Source: G965227875 sp965227875 | GTDB lineage: Bacteria; Pseudomonadota; Alphaproteobacteria; Rhizobiales; JAJFHC01 | DNA: 64,000 bases | Direction of reading: 5' to 3' | Assembly (NCBI GenBank): GCA_965227875.1 | Contig: OZ245783.1 | Span: 2,976,001 to 3,040,000, forward strand | Shown here: positions 1 through 9,284 of the stretch, piece after piece | Layout of the letters: each line of letters starts with the position of its first letter | How positions within the stretch are numbered: the stretch's first letter is position 1 | The notes under the pieces: generated by a model | Told to the model about the DNA's origin: nothing | Seen by the model: the letters and a program-made list of their open reading frames with translations, nothing else | The model's database searches: none | Made by a program: the position numbers and the translations under genes

Positions 1-1
1 C

Positions 2-1582
2 TACTCCACCAACATCAAGGAACGTCACGATCATTCGACCTGCATCATGGATCTCGACGGACGCGTGATCGTCCAGGCGGCCATGAGCATTCCGGTCCAC
101 ATCGCCTCCATGACCGGGCTCGTCTCCTTCGTGCTGCAGCGCTACGGCGACGACATTCATCCCGGCGACATCTTCATCGCCAACGACCCCCACACCGCCG
201 GCGGCACACATCTGCCCGACATCAACATGGCCGCGCCGGTCTTCCACGACGGCCGGATCGTCGCTTTTTTCTGCAACATCGCCCACCACGCAGACATCGG
301 CGGCATGGCGCCCGGTTCCATGGCCGGCGGCATGAAGGAGATCTACCAGGAAGGCCTGCGGGTGCCGGTGGTGCGCCTCTACAGCAAGGGCACGCTCAAC
401 GAGGAACTGTTCTCGCTCATCCTGCTCAATGTGCGTGTGCCCCGGGAGCGCCGTGGCGACTATTTCGCGCAGGTCTCCGCCAGCCGGCTCGGGGAGCGCC
501 GCCTCGGGGAACTGCTCGACCGCTACGGCGCGACGACGATCGCCACCGCCTTCGACGGGATCGTCTCGGCCAGCGAACGCCGCCTGAGGCGGGCCGTTTC
601 GGACCTGCCGGACGGCGTCTACCGTTTCGAGGACGCCATGGACGACGACGGCGTGGCCACCCGGGACATCATGATGCGGCTGGAGGTGACCAAGTCCGGC
701 GACCGTATCCGCTTCGACTTCACCGGCACCGACCCCCAGGTCGCCGGTAACATCAACACCACGCTCAACGCCACCGTCAGCGGCGTCGCCTTCGCGCTGA
801 AGGCGCTTCTCGATCCCGACTCGCCCAACAACCAGGGCATTCTCGATGTCTGCGAAACCGTGGCCCCCGCCGGCTGTTTCCTGAATGCCGTCGCGCCCGC
901 GCCCGTGGCGGCCCGTGCCAATACGTGCCAGAGGGTGATCGACGTTGTCATAGGGGCGCTGGCGCCGGCCCTGCCGGGACGCGCCACGGGGGCGGGAAAC
1001 GGGGCGAACACGACGGCGGTCTTCGCCGGCATCAACCCTGCCGATGGCGAGCCATACGTCTATCTGGAAACGCTGGGCGGTGGGGCCGGCGGCCGCGCCT
1101 TCTGCGACGGCAAGGACGGCGTTCAGGTGGGCATCACCAACACGTCCAACCTGCCTGTCGAGGCCATCGAACGCGAGTATCCGCTGCTCGTCGAGGAATA
1201 CGGGCTGGTTCCGGGAACCGGCGGTGCCGGGCGTTATCGCGGCGGACTTGGCCTGCGGCGCGTCATCCGCCCGCTCCATGACGGATGCATCTTCAACGGT
1301 GTCGGCGAACGGTTCCGACTTGCCCCCTGGGGCGTGTTCGGTGGCGGCGACGGTGCGCGCGGCAGATTCGTCCTCAGGACCGACGATGGACAGGAGGTCC
1401 CGCTGTCCACCAAGCCGGACGAGGTGGCGGTGGCCCGTGACCAGTGCATCGTGGTCGAGACCCCCGGCGCGGGCGGCTACGGCAACCCGTCCGCGAGAAC
1501 CGGCGAGCAGCTCGACGAAGACCTTGCATCGGGCAAGTACGATGCCGACACCCTGTCGTCCCTCTACGGCCGGAAAGGTTAG
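2..1582 (+). CDS. hyuB: Hydantoinase B/oxoprolinase-family protein (5' end outside window)
   Basis: The frame is open from base 2, so the start lies upstream; 526 residues are visible and perhaps a few dozen are missing. The residues before the first internal ATG (NIKERHDHST, then DLDGRVIVQA) match the usual N-terminal part of HyuB proteins. Further family features are GDIFIANDPHTAGGTHLPD and HHADIGGMAPGSM near the visible start, and a glycine-rich C-terminal half (GAGGYGNPS). HyuB is the B subunit of ATP-dependent hydantoinases, 5-oxoprolinases and acetone carboxylase relatives, working with HyuA, which would be expected just upstream. The substrate cannot be read from sequence. The next gene (pgi) follows after 93 bases and is unrelated in function. 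Confidence 0.88.
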   Translation, partial: YSTNIKERHDHSTCIMDLDGRVIVQAAMSIPVHIASMTGLVSFVLQRYGDDIHPGDIFIANDPHTAGGTHLPDINMAAPVFHDGRIVAFFCNIAHHADIGGMAPGSMAGGMKEIYQEGLRVPVVRLYSKGTLNEELFSLILLNVRVPRERRGDYFAQVSASRLGERRLGELLDRYGATTIATAFDGIVSASERRLRRAVSDLPDGVYRFEDAMDDDGVATRDIMMRLEVTKSGDRIRFDFTGTDPQVAGNINTTLNATVSGVAFALKALLDPDSPNNQGILDVCETVAPAGCFLNAVAPAPVAARANTCQRVIDVVIGALAPALPGRATGAGNGANTTAVFAGINPADGEPYVYLETLGGGAGGRAFCDGKDGVQVGITNTSNLPVEAIEREYPLLVEEYGLVPGTGGAGRYRGGLGLRRVIRPLHDGCIFNGVGERFRLAPWGVFGGGDGARGRFVLRTDDGQEVPLSTKPDEVAVARDQCIVVETPGAGGYGNPSARTGEQLDEDLASGKYDADTLSSLYGRKG

Positions 1583-1675
1583 AGGCGAAGCGGCAAAAAA
1601 ATACGGCGATTCCTGTGCGGCCCCGGAGCGGATTTGCTAACGTCCGCGCGAACAGCCCGATTCCCAGAGCGACAG

Positions 1676-2995
1676 ATGCCCTACATTCATGACATCAGCC
1701 TGTGCGAGGCCGCCGAGTTAGGCGATGGCGGCGTCACCCAGGCCGAACTCTCGGCCATGCTGGAGCGTACCCGGCCCGCCTTCGACGAACTCCGCAACCC
1801 GTCCCGGCCCGAAATCCGCGTGCTGCTGGAACTTCCCGCGAGGCGAGACGATCTCGATCATTGCCGTTCCGCGGCCGAAGACTTCCTGCGCGGTGCGGAA
1901 GACGTCGTGGTCCTTGGCACCGGCGGCTCGAGCCTCGGGGCCCAGGCCCTGTCGCGGCTCAACCAGTGGCACCGGCTGCCGCCCGCGATGCGCGAACTGC
2001 CGCATCCCCGGGTCCATTTCATGGACAATCTCGACGCCCATGCCATGTCCGGCCTGCTGGAGACCTTCGACCTCAAGACCGTGCGGTTTCTCGTCGTCTC
2101 CAAGTCGGGCGGAACGCCCGAGACCCTGATCCAGATGCTGGCCATCCTCGATGCCCTCAAGCGATCAGGCCTCGACTGGAATGCGGAACATCACATGCTG
2201 GCCGTTAGCCAGCCGGGCGAAACGGGCGAGAATCCCCTGCGCGCGATCTGCGCGGCGCACCACATTCCGGTGCTCGATCACGATCCGGACGTAGGCGGCC
2301 GGTTCTCGGTGCTGTCCAATGTCGGGATGCTGCCGGCGATCATGATGGGCCTCGACGCCGAGGCGATCCGCTCCGGCGCGGCGGAAGTGCTGGCGACGCT
2401 GTCCGCAGCGCGGGACCCGGCCGGATCGCCGCCCTTTGTCGGCGCGGCCGTCCAGCAGGTGCTCTGCGAGAAGCGGGACCTGTCCACGGCCGTCATGATG
2501 CCCTATGCCGACCGCCTGCGGCTGTTCTCGAACTGGTTCGTTCAGCTCTGGGCCGAGAGCCTGGGCAAGTCGGGCAAGGGAACCACGCCGATCGCTGCGG
2601 CGGGTCCGGTCGACCAGCACAGCCAGCTCCAGCTCTTTCTCGATGGTCCCGACGACAAGTTCTTCACCCTGGTTACCATCGATCACGCGGGCAGCGGACC
2701 CCGCATCGACGAAGGCTACCGCAACGATCCGGCGCTGGGTTACCTTGCCGGGCGGACCATCGGCGATCTCGTCGACTGCCAGCAGCGCGCGACGGCACGC
2801 GCGCTGGCCGACAGGGGCCGACCGGTGCGCACGCTCGACATGGCCCGGCTCGACGAACGCACGCTCGGTGCGCTCTTCATGCACTTCATTCTCGAGACCA
2901 TCGTCGCCGGGCAACTCCTCGGCGTCGACCCGTTCGGCCAGCCGGCAGTCGAGGAGGGCAAGCGGCTGACCCGGGACTATCTGGCCCGGATGTGA
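1676..2995 (+). CDS. pgi: Glucose-6-phosphate isomerase
   Basis: Interconverts glucose-6-phosphate and fructose-6-phosphate in the cytosol (glycolysis, gluconeogenesis, Entner-Doudoroff links). The 439-residue protein belongs to the short bacterial PGI form; E. coli PGI is about 549. The phosphosugar-binding segments VLGTGGSSLGAQAL and VSKSGGTPETL are present, followed by the family block AESLGKSGKG with GPVDQHSQLQ, and a C-terminal VDPFGQPAVEEGK. These carry the glutamate, histidine and lysine expected at the active site. I chose the ATG at 1676 because family homology begins there; an in-frame TTG at 1634 would add 14 basic, unlikely residues. mutL follows after 7 bases, so co-transcription is likely. 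Confidence 0.93.
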   Translation: MPYIHDISLCEAAELGDGGVTQAELSAMLERTRPAFDELRNPSRPEIRVLLELPARRDDLDHCRSAAEDFLRGAEDVVVLGTGGSSLGAQALSRLNQWHRLPPAMRELPHPRVHFMDNLDAHAMSGLLETFDLKTVRFLVVSKSGGTPETLIQMLAILDALKRSGLDWNAEHHMLAVSQPGETGENPLRAICAAHHIPVLDHDPDVGGRFSVLSNVGMLPAIMMGLDAEAIRSGAAEVLATLSAARDPAGSPPFVGAAVQQVLCEKRDLSTAVMMPYADRLRLFSNWFVQLWAESLGKSGKGTTPIAAAGPVDQHSQLQLFLDGPDDKFFTLVTIDHAGSGPRIDEGYRNDPALGYLAGRTIGDLVDCQQRATARALADRGRPVRTLDMARLDERTLGALFMHFILETIVAGQLLGVDPFGQPAVEEGKRLTRDYLARM

Positions 2996-3002
2996 GCGCG
3001 CC

Positions 3003-4808
3003 ATGGGCATAAGGCGGCTCCCCGAAGGCACGGTCAACCGCATCGCCGCGGGCGAGGTGGTGGAACGCCCCGCGAGCGTCGTCAAGGAGCTGGTCGAGAA
3101 CGCGATCGATGCCGGGGCCCGGCACGTGCAGGTCCTCGTCTCCGGCGGCGGCCGTGATCTCATCCGCGTCGAGGATGATGGCCAGGGCATGACCGCGGAG
3201 GACCTGGAACTCGCCATCGAGCGACACGCGACCTCGAAACTGCCGGAAGATGACCTCGTCAACATCGCCACGCTCGGCTTTCGCGGCGAAGCGCTTCCGT
3301 CCATCGGGGCGGTGGCGCGCCTGGCGATCCTGTCGCGGGTGCCCGGTGCCGACCAGGGCCATGAAATGCGGGTGGAGGGCGGCCGCAAGGCGCAGGTCCG
3401 GCCCGCCGCCGCGCGTCCGGGAACGCGCATAGAGGTGCGCGACCTGTTCTACGCGACCCCCGCCCGTCTCAAGTTCCTCAAGTCGGAGCGGGCGGAGAAC
3501 ATCGCCACGCTCGACATCCTGCGGCGCCTCGCCATGGCGCATCCGGGCATCGCCTTTTCGCTGTCGACGGGCGAGGGGCGGGGGCACGACTACCCCGTGC
3601 GGCCCCTCGACGCGGATGGCTGGCGCGCGCGCCTTGCGGACATCATGGGCCAGTCCTTCGCCGACAACGCCTTCGAGGTGAACGCCGAACGCGAGGGCGT
3701 CACGCTGACCGGTTTTGCCGGCCTGCCGACCCTCAACCGGGCCAACGCCCAGATGCAGTTCCTGTTCGTCAACGGCCGGCCGGTCCGTGACAAGCTGCTC
3801 GTCGGGGCGGTCCGCGGCGCCTATGCGGACGTCCTGCCCGGCAACCGGCATCCGCTTCTGGCCCTCTTCGTCGAGCTCGAACCGCGTTCGGTCGATGTCA
3901 ACGTCCATCCGGCCAAGGCGGAGGTCCGCTTTCGCGATCCGGGGCTCGTGCGCGGCCTCATCGTCAGCGCGCTCAAGAGGGGACTTGCCGAGGCGGGCCA
4001 CCAGACATCCGCCACGGTGGCCGCCGATACCATCCATGCCTTCCGCGCGGGCGCGGGTACCGGCGGCGGCGCCTATGCCTACCGTCCGCAGACCGGGCGC
4101 ACGATGGCGGCGCAACCCGGGGCGGGCTTGCGGGAGACGGCGTCGGAGTATCACGCGCCGCTGCCCGGCATGGACGGTCCGAGCGCGGACCTGCGCCAGC
4201 AACCCGAGGACAGGCCACCGCCGGCGGACGCGCCGCTCGGCGCGGCGCGGGCGCAGCTTCATGAAAACTACATCGTCGCGCAGACCGGCGACGGCGTCGT
4301 CATCGTCGACCAGCACGCGGCGCATGAAAGGCTCGTCTACGAGCGCATGAAGGCCCAGTATGCCGAAGCGGGCATCGGCCGGCAGATGCTGCTCATCCCC
4401 GAAGTGGTCGAGCTCGACGAACCCGATGCCGAACGCATTTCGGACCGATCGGAGGAACTGGCGGGCTTCGGGCTCGTGGTGGAGCGCTTCGGTCCCGGTG
4501 CGGTCGTTGTGCGCGAGGTGCCGTCGCTTCTCGGAGACGGAGATGTGCAGGGCCTTGTCCGCGACCTTGCCGACGACCTCGCCGAGTTCGAGGACGCGGT
4601 CAGCCTCAAGGAGCGCATGGACCACGTGCTTGCCACCATGGCCTGTTACGGCAGCGTGCGGTCCGGCCGCCGCATGACACCCGACGAAATGAATGCGCTC
4701 CTGCGCGAGATGGAGGCCACGCCCAATTCCGGGCAGTGCAATCACGGCCGGCCGACCTATGTCGAACTCAAGCTCGCCGACATCGAGCGGCTCTTCGGCC
4801 GGCGCTGA
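3003..4808 (+). CDS. mutL: DNA mismatch repair protein MutL
   Basis: Links MutS mismatch recognition to strand incision and removal. The N-terminal GHKL ATPase has RIAAGEVVERPASVVKEL, the metal-binding Glu/Asn in LVENAIDAGA (around residue 32), DDGQGM (around 60) and GFRGEALPSIGAV (around 93). Residues of about 330-420 form the Ala/Pro/Gly-rich linker. The C-terminal domain has the endonuclease motif DQHAAHERLVYE (about 436-447) and a late CNHGRPT, so this is the nicking type of MutL found in bacteria without MutH, not the E. coli type. Length 601 is normal. It runs convergently into rsmD with 26 bases between stops. Confidence 0.97.
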   Translation: MGIRRLPEGTVNRIAAGEVVERPASVVKELVENAIDAGARHVQVLVSGGGRDLIRVEDDGQGMTAEDLELAIERHATSKLPEDDLVNIATLGFRGEALPSIGAVARLAILSRVPGADQGHEMRVEGGRKAQVRPAAARPGTRIEVRDLFYATPARLKFLKSERAENIATLDILRRLAMAHPGIAFSLSTGEGRGHDYPVRPLDADGWRARLADIMGQSFADNAFEVNAEREGVTLTGFAGLPTLNRANAQMQFLFVNGRPVRDKLLVGAVRGAYADVLPGNRHPLLALFVELEPRSVDVNVHPAKAEVRFRDPGLVRGLIVSALKRGLAEAGHQTSATVAADTIHAFRAGAGTGGGAYAYRPQTGRTMAAQPGAGLRETASEYHAPLPGMDGPSADLRQQPEDRPPPADAPLGAARAQLHENYIVAQTGDGVVIVDQHAAHERLVYERMKAQYAEAGIGRQMLLIPEVVELDEPDAERISDRSEELAGFGLVVERFGPGAVVVREVPSLLGDGDVQGLVRDLADDLAEFEDAVSLKERMDHVLATMACYGSVRSGRRMTPDEMNALLREMEATPNSGQCNHGRPTYVELKLADIERLFGRR

Positions 4809-4834
4809 AGTGTCCGCGGGTTCGCGTATGCGTG

Positions 4835-5392
4835 TCAGGCCAGCCGGGCGATCCGGATGACCGTGTCCCCGTAGCGCCGTTCGTCGAGCAGACGGAAGCC
4901 GTCCGGCAGGGTGATATCCGAGACCGCGGCCTCCTCGAGCACCGCGACCGCATCCTCGGTGAGCCAGCCACCCGAAAGGGCGCTCGCGATGGCCCGTTCG
5001 CCCAGGCCTTTGCCGTAGGGCGGGTCGGCGAAGACGAGGCTGAAGGCACCGTGCTGCGCCGATGGTCCGAGACGCGTCGCATCGCGCCTGAAGATCCGGC
5101 ACTGCCCGGTCAGGCCCAGGTCCTCCACATTGCGTCGGATCAGGGCGCGCGACGCCGCATGGTCGTCGACGAAGACACAGAATCCGGCGCCCCGCGACAG
5201 CGCCTCGAGCCCCTGCGCGCCGGTGCCGGCGAACAGGTCGAGTACCCGCACGTCCTCGACGGTGAAGCCGTCGATGCCATGGGCCAATATGTTGAAGACG
5301 GCCTCGCGTGTCCGGTCGCTGGTCGGGCGCACGCGGGTGTCGTCGGGAACGGCGAGACGCCGGCCCTTAAGGGTTCCGCCGACGATCCGCAC
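4835..5392 (-). CDS. rsmD: 16S rRNA (guanine(966)-N2)-methyltransferase RsmD
   Basis: Methylates G966 of 16S rRNA using S-adenosylmethionine. Family features are the N-terminal RIVGGTLKGRRL, the TSDRTREAVFNIL block, the SAM-binding VLDLFAGTGAQGLEALSRGA, and the catalytic FADPPYGKG (DPPY motif). I place the start at GTG 5392 because the family begins exactly at (M)RIVGG and a GGAGAA ribosome-binding site lies just upstream; this gives 185 residues. A longer in-frame ATG at 5500 would add 36 basic residues that are really the reading-frame shadow of the rluB tail. The start overlaps the end of rluB by 26 bases, pointing to an rluB-rsmD operon. Confidence 0.95.
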   Translation of the reverse strand: MRIVGGTLKGRRLAVPDDTRVRPTSDRTREAVFNILAHGIDGFTVEDVRVLDLFAGTGAQGLEALSRGAGFCVFVDDHAASRALIRRNVEDLGLTGQCRIFRRDATRLGPSAQHGAFSLVFADPPYGKGLGERAIASALSGGWLTEDAVAVLEEAAVSDITLPDGFRLLDERRYGDTVIRIARLA

Positions 5393-6272
5393 GCTGCTTC
5401 TCCGGATTGCGTTTCCGGTTGTCCGGCCTTTTCGGCCGGTTCGGTTTCCCGCTGCGCTCGCCTTTCCCCGACGCGGACGGATCCTTCGGAGATCCTCCAA
5501 GCTGGTCCCTGATGACGCGGGCCGGAAGCTCCTTCACCTCTCCCGGCTTGAGGTCGCCAAGCTGGAACGGCCCGTAGGAGATCCGGATGAGCCGGGTCAC
5601 CTTGAGACCGAGATGGTCGAGGATGTTCTTCACCTCGCGGTTCTTGCCCTCCCGGATGGCGACGCGCAGCCAGGTATTGCTGCCCTGTTTTCTTTCGAAT
5701 GTCGCATCCACCGGGCCGTATCGCACGCCGTCGATCTCCACCCCGTCGGCGATCGCGTCGAGGGCGGCCTGCTCGATCGAGCCGTGGGCGCGCACGCGGT
5801 AGCGTCGCAGCCACCCTGTCGAGGGCAGTTCCAGCCGGCGCGCGGTTTCGCCGTCATTGGTCAGCAGCAGCAGGCCTTCCGTGTTGATGTCGAGACGACC
5901 GATGCTCAACACCCGGGGCAGGTCCGCCGGCAGCTTGTCGAACACCGTGGCGCGCCCCTTCTCGTCGCGGTTCGACGTCACCAGTCCCGAGGGCTTGTGG
6001 TAGCGCCAGATCCGGACCGGTTCGATCTTGGGCAGGGGCTTTCCGTCCACACGGATGTCGTCCCTGTCGGTGACGGTCACCGCCGGCGTCTCCAGCCGGG
6101 TGCCGTTGAGCGTGACCCGGCCGTCGGCGATCCAGCGCTCCGCGTCGCGGCGCGAGCAGAGGCCGGCGCGCGCCATCACCTTGGCGATGCGATCGCCCCG
6201 GGCGGTTGGTTCCGCGGATGTGTCGTCACGTGTCATGTTGCGGGTCATACGCCAGAAATGCCCGTTCGTCAT
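5367..6272 (-). CDS. rluB: Pseudouridine synthase, RluB/RsuA family
   Basis: Isomerises a uridine to pseudouridine in rRNA, most likely in the 23S subunit. An S4 RNA-binding domain (about residues 26-60, GDRIAKVMARAGLCSRRDAE) is followed by the catalytic core with KPSGLVTSNRDEKGR and the catalytic aspartate of GRLDINTEGLLLLTND (about Asp128), then the GKNREVKNIL block. The C-terminal 45 residues are Lys/Arg/Pro-rich and probably disordered, as is common in this family. The exact start among Met1, Met9 and Met13 is uncertain. The gene sits between xseA upstream and rsmD downstream, all on the minus strand. Confidence 0.93.
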   Translation of the reverse strand: MTNGHFWRMTRNMTRDDTSAEPTARGDRIAKVMARAGLCSRRDAERWIADGRVTLNGTRLETPAVTVTDRDDIRVDGKPLPKIEPVRIWRYHKPSGLVTSNRDEKGRATVFDKLPADLPRVLSIGRLDINTEGLLLLTNDGETARRLELPSTGWLRRYRVRAHGSIEQAALDAIADGVEIDGVRYGPVDATFERKQGSNTWLRVAIREGKNREVKNILDHLGLKVTRLIRISYGPFQLGDLKPGEVKELPARVIRDQLGGSPKDPSASGKGERSGKPNRPKRPDNRKRNPEKQRADRRRNP

Positions 6273-6304
6273 CCTCGCGATGAGAGCGTGCGGGATGGGC
6301 GTCC

Positions 6305-7900
6305 TCAGAACAGGCTGGACTGGCGGTCATCGCCGCCGGACGGTTTGCGGCGCGGCGTCCGGGGGTCCGTCTTCTTCGGTTCGTCACCGTCCACATGCAC
6401 GCCGATCCGCCCGTCGTGGAACTCCACCGACAGCCCGTCGCCGGGCCCGGGTCGGGCGGCGGAGCGCACCGCACGACCCTCGTCGTCACGCACGAGCGCG
6501 TACCCGCGCCGCAGGACCGACTGGTAGCTCAAGGTCGCGAGAAGCTTGGACAGGCTGTCGAGGTGTGTGCGCCGGAGGCCACGCTGCTGGCGGGCGGAGC
6601 GGTGGAGCCGTTCGCCCTGCGATGAAACCGTCTGCCCGCGAAGTCCGATCTGCCGGCGCAGGGGGGCGGCTCTGACGGAGGCCGACAGGCGCTCGAAGCG
6701 GTCGCGTGAAATCCTCGTGCCCGACGACAGGCTGCGCGCCAGCCGTTGCCGGGCCTGTTCGAGCGTTTCGCGTCGTCTCTCGACCATGCGCTCCAGCGGG
6801 CGGCGCGATACGGCCGCGGCGACGCGCTCGTAGTTCACCCGGGCGATGCGCGTTCCAGTGGCCAGGGCCTGGCCGAGCCGCTGGGCTGCCGCATCGAAGC
6901 GCTGGCTCGGCAGGGCCAGAAGTTCATCGGCCCGCGGCAGACCCCGGCCCGCACCGCGCAGGTTCTGTCTCGCGCGGTCGAGCAATCGCCAGAGGGCCCG
7001 TCCGTTGCGGTTGCCGAGGTCGTCGACGGTGGCCACCAGTTCCGCCCGGACCGGAACGGCGCGCTCTGCGGCCGCCGTCGGCGTCGGTGCGCGCAGGTCC
7101 GCGGCATGATCCACCAGAGTCCAGTCGGTTTCATGCCCGACGGCCGAAATGAGCGGTATCGCGCTCTCCGCCGCGGCGCGCACCACCGCCTCATCGTTGA
7201 ATCCCCAGAGGTCTTCCAGGCTGCCGCCGCCGCGCGCCACGATCAGCAGGTCGGGCCGGGCGATGGGCCCGTCCGGGTCGAGCGCGTTGAACCCGCGAAT
7301 GGCATTGGCGACCTCCGCGCCGCAGCTGTCGCCCTGGACGCGCACCGGCCAGACCGTCACTGCGGTCGGGAAACGGTCGGCGAGCCTGTGCAGGATGTCG
7401 CGGATCACCGCGCCGGTGGGCGAGGTGATCACCCCGATATGCCGGGGGAGGAACGGCAGGGGCCGCTTGCGGTCCTCGTCGAAGAGCCCTTCGGCGGCGA
7501 GTTTCTTGCGGCGCTCCTCGAGAAGTGCCATCAGGGCACCGACCCCGGCGGGTTCGAGCGCGTCGATCACCATCTGGTACTTGGATTGTCCGGGATAGGT
7601 GGTGAGCTTGCCGGTGGCGATGACCTCGAGACCCTGTTCGGGACGTATGGAAAGCCGGTTCGCCACGCCTTTCCAGATCACCCCCGCCAGAACCGCTTTC
7701 TTGTCCTTGAGATCGAGATAGACGTGGCCGGACGCCGGTGTGCTGACCCGGCCGAGTTCCCCGCGCACGCGCACGTAGCCGTAGGTGTCCTCCACCGTCC
7801 GTTTCAGTGCGAAGGAGAGTTCGGAAACGGAGTATTCGGCCACGTTTCCCAGCCCCGAGTCCTGAATTTCGCCGCCGTCATTCGGCCAGTCGCTTGCCAT
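6305..7900 (-). CDS. xseA: Exodeoxyribonuclease VII large subunit
   Basis: Large subunit of ExoVII, a single-strand DNA exonuclease acting in repair with the small subunit XseB, which is not in this window. The 531-residue protein starts with an OB-fold region (EYSVSELSFALKRTVE, then VRGELGRVSTPASGHVYLDLKD) and continues with the nuclease core: GVITSPTGAVIRDILHRL, ARGGGSLEDLWGFNDE and SAVGHETDWTLVDHAADLRAPTPTAAAE. The C-terminal half is a long Arg/Gln/Leu helical stalk, followed by a basic tail. The start is the ATG at 7900; upstream sequence in frame is antisense to purD. It is divergent from purD, with about 94 bases between. Confidence 0.95.
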   Translation of the reverse strand: MASDWPNDGGEIQDSGLGNVAEYSVSELSFALKRTVEDTYGYVRVRGELGRVSTPASGHVYLDLKDKKAVLAGVIWKGVANRLSIRPEQGLEVIATGKLTTYPGQSKYQMVIDALEPAGVGALMALLEERRKKLAAEGLFDEDRKRPLPFLPRHIGVITSPTGAVIRDILHRLADRFPTAVTVWPVRVQGDSCGAEVANAIRGFNALDPDGPIARPDLLIVARGGGSLEDLWGFNDEAVVRAAAESAIPLISAVGHETDWTLVDHAADLRAPTPTAAAERAVPVRAELVATVDDLGNRNGRALWRLLDRARQNLRGAGRGLPRADELLALPSQRFDAAAQRLGQALATGTRIARVNYERVAAAVSRRPLERMVERRRETLEQARQRLARSLSSGTRISRDRFERLSASVRAAPLRRQIGLRGQTVSSQGERLHRSARQQRGLRRTHLDSLSKLLATLSYQSVLRRGYALVRDDEGRAVRSAARPGPGDGLSVEFHDGRIGVHVDGDEPKKTDPRTPRRKPSGGDDRQSSLF

Positions 7901-7920
7901 TTGGCCCCGAATCCCTGTTT

Positions 7921-7948
7921 TTGTCGGTCGCGAGGGATGACATACTAC
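7921..7948 (+). promoter_or_regulatory. Candidate sigma70-type promoter for purD
   Basis: TTGTCG (7921-7926), a 16-base spacer, and TACTAC (7943-7948) lie in the divergent xseA/purD spacer, about 47 bases before the purD ATG. Both boxes match consensus only partly, so this is a weak call. Confidence 0.35.
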
Positions 7949-7994
7949 AGGAACCGCGGGACCGCGATACGGTCCTTCGCTCACGGGGGTGCCC

Positions 7995-9284
7995 ATGGCA
8001 ATAAACGTGCTGGTAATCGGATCGGGAGGACGGGAACACGCCCTGTGCTGGGCCATCGCCCAGAGCCCCGACTGCATCGACCTGTGGTGCGCCCCCGGCA
8101 ATGGCGGAATCGCGGAGGTGGCCGGATGTCGGCCCGATCTCGACGTCTCCAGCCATGATGCGGTCATCCGCTTCTGCCGGGAAAACATGGTGGAATTCGT
8201 GGTGATCGGACCCGAGGCGCCGCTGGTGGACGGTCTTGCCGATTCGCTGGCCGAGGCCGGAATCGAGGCATTCGGGCCGTCCGCGGCCGCCGCGCAGCTC
8301 GAGGGCTCCAAGGGCTTCGTCAAGGAGCTCTGCGCCGAGAACGGGATACCGACCGCGGCCTTCGAAAGGTTCACCGATCCCGAAGCCGCACATGCCCATG
8401 TGGATGCCGCGGGCGTGCCGATCGTCATCAAGGCTGACGGTCTTGCCGCCGGCAAGGGCGTGGTCGTGGCCACGGATCTCCAGCAGGCGCACAACGCCAT
8501 CGACGACATGTTCACCGGCGAATACGGTGACGCGGGATCCTCCATCGTCATCGAGGAGTTCCTCGCCGGAGAGGAAGCCAGCTTCTTCGTGCTCGTCGAC
8601 GGGGAGAACATACTCCCGCTGGCGACCGCTCAGGATCACAAGCGTGTCGGCGAAGCCGATACCGGCGCCAATACCGGCGGCATGGGGGCCTATTCGCCGG
8701 CGCCGGTCATGATTCCGGAAATGTGCGATGCGGTCATGACGCGGATCATCAGGCCCACTGTGACCGCCATGGCGAAGGCCGGCACACCGTTCAGCGGCGT
8801 CCTCTATGCAGGGCTCATGATCACCGCCGAGGGTCCCAAGCTCATCGAGTACAATGTCCGCTTCGGGGATCCCGAGTGCCAGGTTCTCGTCATGCGCCTG
8901 AAGTCCGATCTCCTCTCGCTGCTGCGGGCGACGGCGCGGGGACAACTCGCGGGCGTTTCCGCGGACTGGAGCGACCAGGTCGCTCTTACCGTCGTGCTGG
9001 CGGCGAAAGGATACCCCGGCACCTACGCGAAGGGTTCGCCGATCGGAGGGCTGGACGAAATCCGCTCCGGCTTCGTGCAGGTGTTCCATGCGGGCACCTT
9101 GCAGAAGGGCCCCGACCTCGTTGCGAACGGCGGGCGGGTTCTGAACGTGACGGCTCTCGGCGACACGATTGTCGAGGCGCGGCAGCGGGCCTATGAGGCG
9201 GTGGACACGATCGAGTGGCCGGACGGCTTCTGCCGGCGCGACATAGGCTGGCGCGCCGTGGCCCGGGAAACGACGTCCGCCTGA
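7995..9284 (+). CDS. purD: Phosphoribosylamine-glycine ligase
   Basis: Second step of purine synthesis: joins glycine to phosphoribosylamine with ATP to give GAR. The protein opens with NVLVIGSGGREHALCW, then has VIGPEAPLVDGLAD, ATP-grasp features (VIVIKADGLAAGKGVVVA, IEEFLAGEEASFF, AQDHKR, TGGMGAYSPAP) and the metal-binding EYNVRFGDPECQ. At 429 residues it matches the family. I use the ATG at 7995 rather than a GTG two codons earlier. Its stop overlaps the next gene's ATG (ATGA at 9283-9286), implying translational coupling to the phosphotransferase, which has no obvious purine role. Confidence 0.96.
   Translation: MAINVLVIGSGGREHALCWAIAQSPDCIDLWCAPGNGGIAEVAGCRPDLDVSSHDAVIRFCRENMVEFVVIGPEAPLVDGLADSLAEAGIEAFGPSAAAAQLEGSKGFVKELCAENGIPTAAFERFTDPEAAHAHVDAAGVPIVIKADGLAAGKGVVVATDLQQAHNAIDDMFTGEYGDAGSSIVIEEFLAGEEASFFVLVDGENILPLATAQDHKRVGEADTGANTGGMGAYSPAPVMIPEMCDAVMTRIIRPTVTAMAKAGTPFSGVLYAGLMITAEGPKLIEYNVRFGDPECQVLVMRLKSDLLSLLRATARGQLAGVSADWSDQVALTVVLAAKGYPGTYAKGSPIGGLDEIRSGFVQVFHAGTLQKGPDLVANGGRVLNVTALGDTIVEARQRAYEAVDTIEWPDGFCRRDIGWRAVARETTSA

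Noticed and set aside
47..1582. HyuB as a complete gene starting at ATG 47
   Set aside because: The frame is open to the window edge and the residues before that ATG match the family, so the start is upstream.
2886..5102. A 738-codon minus-strand frame over mutL and the pgi end
   Set aside because: Antisense to mutL, no domain seen, shadow of GC codon bias.
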